Source: Natrinema sp046097095
Lineage (GTDB): Archaea; Halobacteriota; Halobacteria; Halobacteriales; Natrialbaceae
DNA: 64,000 nucleotides
Assembly: GCF_046097095.1 (NCBI RefSeq)
Contig: NZ_CP175698.1
Span: forward strand, 2,728,001 to 2,792,000
Direction: 5' to 3'
Part shown: positions 1 through 6,697 of the stretch, in pieces
Layout of the letters: each line of letters begins with the position of its first letter
Numbering within the stretch: the stretch's first letter is position 1
Made by a program: the position numbers and the translations under genes
The notes under the pieces: generated by a model
Seen by the model: only the letters and a program-made list of their open reading frames with translations
The model's database searches: none
Told to the model about the DNA's origin: nothing

Positions 1-1171
1 GATTTACCTCCCAAGAGTTTGATATTTTCTATCGTCACTGTGACTGCCCGCTCACGCGCCGCTGGGCTTCGAGGACTATTCGCCCAGCGGCCAGTGGCCA
101 GTGTCATGGCCCTGCGCCAACCCGGGGTGCCGGCACGACACGCGCACGAGCAGTCCAACCACGACACGCGCGAAACTACCAACGACCACCGTCCAGCTCA
201 CACACCGCTAGTACTCACCCCTAACCGGCCTGGCGACACCGTCAACACGCGATCGGGCGCGCTAAGGGGCAGCTGAGGACACCACGACCATCGATACTGA
301 CACGCGTGAAACGCTCACCGTCCACACGCGAGCGCGGCAGGTGCCGCGCCCTCCCTTGACACATACTCGACTCCCTCCGTACGTGTCACCGTTCGACCGC
401 ATTTACTCAGCTACTATCTCAGAGTTCATTTCGCTGGGGGTGCGCCTGCCCAAAATGTAGGACATATCATCACTGATCCGTGTTGGTCTGGTGTCGTGAA
501 TGGCTTTCATTAGTTTGATAGTTTGGGTTGGCGGTGCTGGCAAGATGATCCACTATCGTCTAGAGAATATGAACCGTGCGAGGTGAGTTGTCTACGGGAC
601 GCAGGAGTGGGAGGGGGCATCGCCACTCTACGAGGTTTTAAACGTGCAAGGTTGATAGGGGGAGGTACGGACGCACACGAGCCCGATACAATCCCTTACT
701 GACCGCGGGTGCGAATCGCGGGGATGGTCAGTCTCGCGCGGTACTCGTGTTGCCCAGCAATCAGCCTCACGGCTTGGGTGACACGATGCGAGACACCACA
801 CACAACACATTGACCGCGACTGACGAGACGCATAGTAACACTTCTGACGCCAGTGACGACCAGGACGAGAGCGACGACGACACTACCAAGGAGCGTCCCG
901 CGACCCGTTCCAGCGGGACCGTCCTCAGAGAAGATTTTTTTTCGAGACGGCTTCCGAGAGTGTCCCCACGATGCTTACGAACGAGAACAGAGAACCTGGA
1001 AACCACCGGATGGGGGCGGGTTGGGAGCGAAAGCGCCCGACCTGCCGACCCGCATCTCCCCCTCGATCACTGCTGCTACTACTACTGTTACGTGCCAGAA
1101 CGTTACGTACGTACGTACAGACTGATACGTTCGTGTCAGTCCGGCACGTCGTCGCTCACGGGGTGGTCAGC
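1..1171. other. leader region without a convincing intact gene
   Basis: No open frame here has convincing coding character over its full length. The most protein-like piece is an acidic, Asp/Ser/Thr-rich frame from an ATG at 786 that runs to a T8 tract at 935-942; beyond the tract a different frame becomes the more protein-like one (see the pseudogene entry). The rest may be a regulatory or replication-origin-type stretch of the element, but I found no clear iterons. Confidence 0.3.
786..1125 (+). pseudogene. possible frameshifted small acidic gene
   Basis: From the ATG at 786 the frame encodes a typical haloarchaeal acidic peptide rich in Asp, Ser and Thr for about 50 codons. It then hits a run of eight T (935-942). 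In the original frame the downstream peptide becomes Arg-rich and unconvincing, while a neighbouring frame gives a plausible continuation (FRECPHDAYEREQ). A slip in the T tract would join the two. Function unknown. It could be chance, since only composition supports it. Confidence 0.25.
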
Positions 1172-2485
1172 GTGACCACTTCGTCCCGCGTGAAGCTCGG
1201 GTGGGAAGTCCCGGACGACCGATGGGCCGAGTACACCGCTAAAGTCGAGGAAGAGTGGGGTGAATACCGTTTATACGCCGGCATCCAGATCGAGGTGTCT
1301 TGGCGTGAGTACCGCGATGTCCACCCCCTGGAGGACCACGCTAACCGTCTCCTGGAGGCGGCCGGACTCTCTCGTGAGACGGACGAGAAAAATAATCTCT
1401 CCGGGATTCCGTCTCTCGCCGACACCGAGTCAAGTCGGCAGTTCGTCCGCGTCCACGAGGACGTCAAACACGAGATGGAGCAATACGCTGCGGCGAACGA
1501 TCTCTCGAAACACGAGGTTCTACGCGGTGTGATCGCTTGGTACCTCGGTGGGAGTCGAGAGGAGCGCCTCGTTGAGAAGTTCGACCGCGTCGTCCCCGAA
1601 GCAGAGCGGGCCTTCGCGGAGGCCACCGACGACGGCCCAGACACTGCGGACGGCCTCTCGAAGACTGAGCGCGTCACCCGGAAGATTGCTCGCTCCCTCG
1701 GGGATAGCTTCTCCGAGAACGACCTTGAAGACGCCATCGACGCTGAGACCACCGGGACGGCCTACTTCCACGACGAGTACACGCCGCGCGTGGTGGAGTA
1801 TAAGGGCGTGAAGCGCTGGGAGACCGACGACCGTCCCGACGTCTTCCTCCCGCCGGAAAATTGGAAGGAGAAACAGACGACGGAGATAATCTCCGAGCTC
1901 GGCGGCGACTACGAGACGCCACCGCCGGCGTTCACCCGGGAAGAGTTCGCGCAGGCGGCTACCAACGCGGGCATTGAGGTGTGGCCGGAGAACCGGGAGA
2001 CGGTGAACGAGTACAGGGGCCGCGTCCTCGAACGCATCGAATTCGCGTGGTCCGACGAGACCGAGCAGTTCGAACCGGTGGACGACTCGGATGCAGAGTC
2101 CAAGTCGAACCTGAACGCGGACGAGGTGGATGATGTCAAGGCCAGCGTTGCAAGCGAGGGAGACGCTAATGCGGACGCGGACACCAATCCCGTCACGGTC
2201 ACTGACCGAATGGATGAACTCGAAGGCGCAACACCGGTCCGGGCGGACGGTGGTGACAGTGAGGGTATGACCCAGCAAGACTGTGTGGACGCCGTCACGC
2301 GAGTTATCGACGCGCTCGCAGCGCAGAGCGGTCACAACAGTGTGGACATTGAGACTGTTGTTGAGGCTGCCCGGTATGATGAGGGAGTGCCCAAAGAGAA
2401 GACGTGGCATGCCATCTCCCGGTTGAAGAAGAGTGAGGTGTACGAGCAAGCTGACGGGCACGTGCGTCACCTCGGAGGTGAGTAA
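1172..2485 (+). CDS. hypothetical plasmid/provirus-type protein with C-terminal winged-helix-like region
   Basis: A 437-residue acidic protein I do not recognise with confidence. The frame is open upstream to 971, but that extension contains a leucine homopolymer and an Arg-rich stretch that look non-coding. The GTG at 1172, preceded by GGGGTG with a 6-nt spacer, gives a natural N-terminus (TTSSRVKLGWEVP). The middle carries helical segments, then an acidic low-complexity linker, and the last about 75 residues resemble a small winged-helix domain. It is followed by two small genes in a tight string, so it probably leads an operon of the mobile element. A replication or partition role is only a guess from position and architecture. 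Confidence 0.6.
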   Translation: MTTSSRVKLGWEVPDDRWAEYTAKVEEEWGEYRLYAGIQIEVSWREYRDVHPLEDHANRLLEAAGLSRETDEKNNLSGIPSLADTESSRQFVRVHEDVKHEMEQYAAANDLSKHEVLRGVIAWYLGGSREERLVEKFDRVVPEAERAFAEATDDGPDTADGLSKTERVTRKIARSLGDSFSENDLEDAIDAETTGTAYFHDEYTPRVVEYKGVKRWETDDRPDVFLPPENWKEKQTTEIISELGGDYETPPPAFTREEFAQAATNAGIEVWPENRETVNEYRGRVLERIEFAWSDETEQFEPVDDSDAESKSNLNADEVDDVKASVASEGDANADADTNPVTVTDRMDELEGATPVRADGGDSEGMTQQDCVDAVTRVIDALAAQSGHNSVDIETVVEAARYDEGVPKEKTWHAISRLKKSEVYEQADGHVRHLGGE

Positions 2486-2486
2486 A
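2474..2486 (+). promoter_or_regulatory. perfect Shine-Dalgarno deciding a TTG start
   Basis: GGAGGTGA at 2474-2481 is the exact complement of the archaeal 16S rRNA 3' end. With a 5-nt spacer it points to the TTG at 2487 rather than the GTG at 2478, which sits inside the motif itself. The site lies across the end and stop of the upstream gene, implying coupled translation. Confidence 0.6.
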
Positions 2487-2843
2487 TTGTCATCACAAGG
2501 CTCAACGACAACGTGGCAGTCGAACAGTAGCGAGTTAACGTGGTCAGAGAGCGGGCTCATTAGCGCGCTTTGGTCGGAGATTGCATCAGCCCTCGCTTCG
2601 CGGACGGTCGCGTGGAAATGGAGAGAGCCCGGCGTTCCGCATAAGGGGAGATATCGTTGGAACGATGATGACCTCATCCTCTGCGAGCTTGACGGGACGG
2701 GCATTGAGGGACCCGATATTGACGTGACCGCAGACACGGGAGTGGTGTGGTCACGATACAGCACACCAATATGGGGCGACAGGGGAGAGTGTGATCTCAT
2801 CAATTGTACTGCACCAGTTGATACCCGAGGTGAAGGACCGTGA
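2487..2843 (+). CDS. hypothetical protein
   Basis: 118 residues, Ser/Trp-containing with an acidic C-terminal half. I recognise no domain. The TTG start is chosen because of the perfect Shine-Dalgarno just upstream. The gene sits one base past the stop of the 437-residue protein, and its stop overlaps the GTG start of the HNH gene, so the three are almost certainly one transcript. It probably belongs to the same mobile element. It is too short and too plain for a functional guess. Confidence 0.5.
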   Translation: MSSQGSTTTWQSNSSELTWSESGLISALWSEIASALASRTVAWKWREPGVPHKGRYRWNDDDLILCELDGTGIEGPDIDVTADTGVVWSRYSTPIWGDRGECDLINCTAPVDTRGEGP

Positions 2844-3337
2844 GCGCTCACCAACACGCGAGCGCAGACGGTAAAGACATCAACCGCGCAATCCCGGAAG
2901 ACGCTCACCACACGCGAGAGCGATTCGAAGAGAAATACGAGTCAGGTGCTCCGGACGAATGCTGGGAATGGGAGAGATACACTAATGCAGACGGGTACGG
3001 TGAATTCCGTTACAATGGGAGAGCGAGGGCACACCGAATCAGTTACCGGCTGTACAACGGTGCAATTCCAGAGGATAAGCAAGTCAATCACACGTGCGAC
3101 AACCGGGCGTGTGTGAATCCGAATCACCTGTATCTCGGAACTCAAGCAGAGAATATCGGTGATGCGTTCCGCCGGGAGCGTGTTGACCGGCCGTTAAGCC
3201 ACGACGATGTCCGCGAAATCCGTCGCCGCTACGCAACCGAGGATGTCTACCAGTACGAGTTAGCTGACGAGTTCGGTGTGGACCAAGCCACGATATCAAA
3301 CGTTGTAAACCGGAAGACGCACGACTACGTCGATTAA
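2840..3337 (+). CDS. HNH endonuclease with C-terminal helix-turn-helix
   Basis: 165 residues. The HNH_3-type core is seen at residues 82-97 (VNHTCDNRACVNPNHL), preceded by the usual aromatic/Arg-rich strand (HRISYRLYNG at 65-74); the Cys pair and His residues match the metal-binding beta-beta-alpha fold. Residues about 120-160 form a helix-turn-helix-like tail that would confer DNA specificity. The family includes freestanding homing endonucleases and phage nucleases that nick or cut double-stranded DNA. The GTG start follows GAGGTGA with a 6-nt spacer and overlaps the preceding stop. The context suggests a nuclease of the element; no intron is visible around it. Confidence 0.85.
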   Translation: MSAHQHASADGKDINRAIPEDAHHTRERFEEKYESGAPDECWEWERYTNADGYGEFRYNGRARAHRISYRLYNGAIPEDKQVNHTCDNRACVNPNHLYLGTQAENIGDAFRRERVDRPLSHDDVREIRRRYATEDVYQYELADEFGVDQATISNVVNRKTHDYVD

Positions 3338-3584
3338 ACTGCGTTTCGGAGAGTCAATCGACATGGTCTCATATACGAGCATATGAGTCACTAAATAGCG
3401 TTCTCACGGCATAAAACACCAACAAGACGTAAACTGGGTGTAGGTGATTAGACTTCGCGGTATAACTGGTTTGTTGCTGTTTTCGCGCACCAGAATGCAG
3501 CAAAAGACTGAGTGGCCAACGCGTTCGGGACCGACAGCACGTGGACTGATGCAGGCTCAAAACTCCGCTACGACGCTGCAGGGC
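3338..3584. other. intergenic, nothing recognised
   Basis: Convergent gap between the HNH gene and the minus-strand exonuclease-like gene. AT-richer than its surroundings. The short frames on both strands lack coding character. Confidence 0.4.
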
Positions 3585-4229
3585 TCATCCATTAGTGTGA
3601 ACGGTCTCTGTAGTAAGTTCCTCGTACAATTGGAATAATGGCCCGACATCGGACGCAGCGTACCGTTCGACGGCGCGACGTAGGTCGTCGTTCGGCCGGT
3701 CAGACAGTAATTCGAGACCCATTTCAGGCATATCGGCACCGGTTACGGGCTTGCCAAGCCACTCCGGTTCATCCGATTCAATGCCGTGTATGTCGAGCGC
3801 ATCGTCCAGGGGCACAAAATAACCTTCTCTATCCTTCATACGGAGGATTAAATCGATATGACGCGAACTCCGTAGGAGGAGACACAGTCTATCAACTACG
3901 TTTTCCGCGGGTTCAGCCTGCCGGACGCGGCAAGCTCTGTGTTTGAGAATCGGGAAATCGTATCCGTCGCCGTTGTACGTCAACAACACTCTGTCGCTAC
4001 CGTCGCTCCGCGAAGCAATCCAGTCAAGCGCATCTGTGAACAGGCGTGCTTCCTCCTCAATCGATGAACCGCCCCGGAATATCACTTCGACGTCCGGATC
4101 ACTCATCGATTCAGACTCGTGCCCGAGGGCAATGCAGAAGGGAATCCAGTGTTCTGGGTCATCGAAATCAGGGTTTTCGACGGTTGAGATCGTCTCGATG
4201 TCTATTGCGAATGTTTGCGTGTGGGACAT
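3585..4229 (-). CDS. DEDD-family 3'-5' exonuclease-like protein (PolB exonuclease domain type)
   Basis: 214 residues with an RNase H-like fold. Exo I is FAIDIETI near the N-terminus (Asp and Glu metal ligands), Exo II is around YNGDGYDFPILKHR, and Exo III is the YAASDVGPLFQLYEE region near the end, so the catalytic acids appear intact. The family is related to the proofreading domain of B-family polymerases but is free-standing, and is common in archaeal viruses, plasmids and defence loci. The ATG at 4229 fits a leaderless transcript: a TATA-like CTTAATAATC lies about 20-27 nt upstream on the minus strand. The upstream promoter is nearly identical to that of the AAA ATPase gene, suggesting co-regulation. 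Substrate unknown. Confidence 0.75.
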   Translation of the reverse strand: MSHTQTFAIDIETISTVENPDFDDPEHWIPFCIALGHESESMSDPDVEVIFRGGSSIEEEARLFTDALDWIASRSDGSDRVLLTYNGDGYDFPILKHRACRVRQAEPAENVVDRLCLLLRSSRHIDLILRMKDREGYFVPLDDALDIHGIESDEPEWLGKPVTGADMPEMGLELLSDRPNDDLRRAVERYAASDVGPLFQLYEELTTETVHTNG

Positions 4230-4245
4230 ACAAGTCCGCTAACGA

Positions 4246-4276
4246 CGATTATTAAGCATCCTTGCATTTCTGATCG
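4246..4276 (-). promoter_or_regulatory. promoter motif shared with the AAA ATPase gene
   Basis: On the minus strand the 26 bases at 4251-4276 match 22 of 26 bases at 5955-5980, in the same orientation and close upstream of a start codon. The motif has an A-rich block (AGAAATGCAAGGATG) followed by a TATA-like CTTAATAATC. The start at 4229 would give a leaderless mRNA. The conserved part beyond the TATA box suggests a common activator or TFB preference. Confidence 0.6.
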
Positions 4277-4410
4277 GTTCGGCACAAATCATTGCAAGAA
4301 GCCCGAAGTAGACCCGACCGTGGATCTGCTGGAGAATATTGCGAAAAGCAAGGTCAGCGTATAGCCGATGTGCAACGAGATATCCGGATAATCTCTCTCG
4401 CGGCCTCCAC

Positions 4411-5925
4411 TCACCGTTGGCTAACGCTCAGTTCTGTCGTCCCTCTCTTGATGTCTTGTGGCTGGATTCGCTCGCCGTTACGGTCTAACACATGCTTGGC
4501 AGCGTTCTTCACTACCAACTCTAGGTCCGCGGCCACCAGCCCATCAGTCATCGATGCCGCACGCTTCACATCATCGATGCCTAGTTGGTGTGGCCGGTCT
4601 GCGAGCTGGGCTTTCAATACTGCCGCGCGTGCGTCCGCATCCGGTTTCCCGACGTGGATCTTCTTGTCGATCCGACCGGACCGGATTCCGGCGACATCCA
4701 GGGATTCCAGACGGTTCGTTGCACCGACGAACACGATATTGTGCGCTTCGGTGTCTTCGAGGTGGTTCAGGAACTCGTTGACGACCTTGGTGTCCTCTTC
4801 GTGCGCGTTCCCGCTCCCGTCCCGGTTCTTCAATACCGTGTCTAACTCGTCAAGGAAGACGACGGCACCGCCTTCCTGTGCTGCGACCGTCTTGGCTTCC
4901 TCGAAGAGCGTCTGGACTTTCGTCGCGGACTCGTTGATCCACTTGCTCTGGATGTTCGCACCGCTCAGCTTAGCGAACGGCAGCCCGAGTTCCGTGGCCA
5001 GGGCCTTCGCCATAAACGTCTTCCCGGTGCCCGGCGGGCCGTGGAAGATGATGTTCGGCGCGGATACACCGAGTTCGGCCGCCTTCTTACGGTGCGTGGT
5101 GAGCGGCTTGATGACGTCACGCTCCAACTCCGTCTTCAACTCGTCCATCCCGCCGACGTCAGCGAAACTCACGTCCGTCTCTGAGCTCCATCGAAATTCC
5201 ATTTTATCGTAGTCCGACTTGCCCGCGTCTTCGTTGGCCGCCGTCGTTGCGTTCTCGGATGGCCCAGTGCCGTGGTCATTCGGCTGGTTGGTGTTGGATA
5301 CGGTGTCATTCTTCTGCGTGTGGGCGTTGGTCTGCTGCTGTCGCGCAGGTGTAGCGGCCTCGCGGTCTGACCAGTTCTCGGTTTTCTCACGGACGACGTC
5401 TGGGTCGAGTGTTGGCTCGGTCTGCTGGGATCCGATTGGTTCTGCGTCTGGCTTGTACAACTCGTAGAACACGTACGTCAGTGGCAGCCCCACAGCTGCA
5501 ACGGCTGCAAGGGATTCCCCAGACCCCTCGGGTAGTGACGTGACTAACACTCCCATATTCGTCACCTGCGCGGTCGCGGAGACCGCCATCGCGCTGACTG
5601 CGCCCAGAACACCGCCAGCACCAATGATGGTGTAATCTGTCTGGCCGTACAGTCGCGGTGTACTGATTGCGCTGATGAGACCGAGAGCGACCATCATGGC
5701 GAAGAGCAAAGCGACGACAACGAAGATGGCGGCTAGTCCTGCGCTGACGACCCAGAGGGAGCCGCCTAATATGGGGGTTGTGACTTGTGTGTGGGTGATT
5801 CCTTCACCATACAGGACAGCGGTTGCGCTGAGAATCATCGCAGCTGTGAAACTGAGTGCGCCGGCTACCTGCCCCTTGGTTGGGAAAGCAGCTCGCCAGT
5901 CACGTTTTGAGAGGGTATTGAACAT
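4411..5925 (-). CDS. membrane-anchored AAA+ ATPase
   Basis: 504 residues from the ATG at 5925. The longer frame would use a TTG at 5946 lying inside an inverted repeat and next to the TATA box, so the ATG is preferred. The N-terminal about 155 residues contain four hydrophobic segments. A polar, Gln/Asn/Thr-rich linker follows, then a FtsH/proteasome-ATPase-type AAA domain. Walker A is GPPGTGKT near residue 296, Walker B is VVFLDELD near 355, and an Arg-finger region SGRIDKK follows. No HEXXH is present, so this is not an FtsH protease. It could remodel or extract membrane or viral proteins. It shares a promoter motif with the neighbouring exonuclease-like gene. Confidence 0.8.
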   Translation of the reverse strand: MFNTLSKRDWRAAFPTKGQVAGALSFTAAMILSATAVLYGEGITHTQVTTPILGGSLWVVSAGLAAIFVVVALLFAMMVALGLISAISTPRLYGQTDYTIIGAGGVLGAVSAMAVSATAQVTNMGVLVTSLPEGSGESLAAVAAVGLPLTYVFYELYKPDAEPIGSQQTEPTLDPDVVREKTENWSDREAATPARQQQTNAHTQKNDTVSNTNQPNDHGTGPSENATTAANEDAGKSDYDKMEFRWSSETDVSFADVGGMDELKTELERDVIKPLTTHRKKAAELGVSAPNIIFHGPPGTGKTFMAKALATELGLPFAKLSGANIQSKWINESATKVQTLFEEAKTVAAQEGGAVVFLDELDTVLKNRDGSGNAHEEDTKVVNEFLNHLEDTEAHNIVFVGATNRLESLDVAGIRSGRIDKKIHVGKPDADARAAVLKAQLADRPHQLGIDDVKRAASMTDGLVAADLELVVKNAAKHVLDRNGERIQPQDIKRGTTELSVSQR

Positions 5926-5927
5926 CG

Positions 5928-5954
5928 TATCCACGTTACCATACAACGTGGATA
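5928..5954. promoter_or_regulatory. 10-bp perfect inverted repeat at the AAA ATPase promoter (operator candidate)
   Basis: TATCCACGTT at 5928-5937 and AACGTGGATA at 5945-5954 are exact reverse complements separated by 7 nt. The repeat occupies the space between the TATA-like box (about 5950-5959) and the ATG at 5925, which is where a dimeric repressor would block initiation. Confidence 0.5.
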
Positions 5955-5980
5955 ATTAAGGATACTTGTATTTCTAATCG
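5955..5980 (-). promoter_or_regulatory. promoter motif shared with the exonuclease-like gene
   Basis: Minus-strand copy of the motif also seen at 4251-4276 (22 of 26 identical), with an A-rich block followed by a TATA-like CTTAATTATC. It lies about 30 nt upstream of the ATG at 5925. Confidence 0.6.
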
Positions 5981-6043
5981 TTTTCCTGTTGAAAGAGGGC
6001 GGAAATCAGCTTAAACGCTTGATTGGGGCTTGTGGCGTGGTAG

Positions 6044-6062
6044 ATTTACAAACTTATTAAGT
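6044..6062 (+). promoter_or_regulatory. TATA-like element before the hairpin-rich region
   Basis: The sequence around ACTTATTAAG at 6052-6061 is TATA-like and lies about 27 nt before the first base-paired residue of the structured stretch at 6083. This is the archaeal promoter-to-start distance, so a transcript could begin at the first hairpin. Confidence 0.35.
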
Positions 6063-6082
6063 GATCAATCTCGGAAATGTAT

Positions 6083-6256
6083 ATGCCGGGGGTGGTTACC
6101 CGGCATGCTGTGAGCCATGAACTATTTGAGCCTTCTTGGGCTTGAATAGTTCCTCGTGGTGTGTACAGTTGGGCCAGGTGTGGTGGCCCGGCGAAGGGTT
6201 GTTCGAGCCAACCACGTTACCGTCTCGGGTGTGGGACTCCCGGGACGGGTTCACCC
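6083..6256 (+). ncRNA. candidate structured RNA with five or more hairpins
   Basis: Consecutive stems are visible. ATGCCGGG/CCCGGCAT is at 6083-6106 (8 bp). A 13-bp stem with two G-U pairs joins 6120-6132 and 6139-6151. GGGCCA/TGGCCC is at 6171-6189. GGTTG/CAACC is at 6197-6213. GTCTCGGG/CCCGGGAC is at 6222-6246 (one G-U), and a short GGG/CCC stem follows. No coding frame explains this, and a TATA-like box sits about 27 nt ahead of the first stem. It is not a tRNA, and I do not recognise RNase P or SRP RNA signatures. It lies upstream of the AbrB-methylase-helicase-TBP operon. It could instead be a DNA-level structure such as an origin. Confidence 0.4.
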
Positions 6257-6502
6257 TACGGTTGGTAAGCCAGACACTCAACTGGAAGCGAAGGATCGCG
6301 TTCTGATGACTTACAATGATTAGGCTAATTTGTCATCTTGTAGACCGGCACGCCGCGAAATCGGTTTCGGTGGATACAGGTTTGCTTGGGTTTCTTGGAA
6401 TCATCAGGGTCCCTCTGGACTTCAACACCAGACGTGACCGCAGGGTCGAGGCAGTCTAAGTAAAGACTATATTCCTTGGCTGAACAGTCCTTGGTATCAC
6501 CA
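6257..6502. other. intergenic stretch upstream of the AbrB-like gene
   Basis: No supported gene. A TATA-like ACTATATTCC near 6466-6475 lies about 30 nt before the ATG at 6503 and is the probable promoter of the defence operon with a very short leader. A minus-strand frame across 6325-6684 is read as a shadow of the AbrB-like gene. Confidence 0.45.
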
Positions 6503-6694
6503 ATGACCCGGAAGCAAATCGGTCGCAATACGGGAAATTCAGGCCGGATCAACGTTTCCGGGTCTGAACTAGAAGAACTCGGCGCAGAGATCGGCGACAC
6601 AGTAGACGTTGACGTTGTCGATGCCAAAGAAATCGCACACGCCATCATCGATAGCAAGGACTCAGAGAAGTTCCTGATCGTCACCCCCGCTTAA
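6503..6694 (+). CDS. AbrB/MazE/SpoVT-type swapped-hairpin DNA-binding protein
   Basis: 63 residues from the ATG at 6503; the frame extends to 6476, but the TATA-like box near 6470 rules the longer start out. Pattern RINVSGSELEELGAEIGDTV is the AbrB-like swapped-hairpin signature, followed by a short DVDVVDA strand. Such proteins are antitoxins or autoregulators. The stop is 3 nt before the methylase ATG, so it is the first gene of a four-gene operon and the likely autoregulator of a nuclease-bearing system. Confidence 0.7.
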   Translation: MTRKQIGRNTGNSGRINVSGSELEELGAEIGDTVDVDVVDAKEIAHAIIDSKDSEKFLIVTPA

Positions 6695-6697
6695 AAC

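Noticed and set aside
971..1171. N-terminal extension of the first gene
   Set aside because: Contains a seven-leucine run and Arg-rich residues from repeated DNA; the GTG at 1172 with a GGGGTG site gives a natural start.
1520..2911. 463-residue minus-strand open frame
   Set aside because: Opposite the 437-residue gene, whose composition and perfect ribosome sites support the plus strand.
5926..5946. TTG start giving a 511-residue AAA ATPase
   Set aside because: It lies inside the inverted repeat and too near the TATA-like box; ATG at 5925 fits the promoter spacing.
6083..6256. tRNA gene
   Set aside because: No cloverleaf, no T-loop GGTTCGAATCC-type block in the right place, and stems are in tandem rather than nested.
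6325..6684. 119-residue minus-strand frame
   Set aside because: Overlaps the AbrB-like gene, which has a clear fold signature and operon position; the minus frame is Ser-rich with no start signal.
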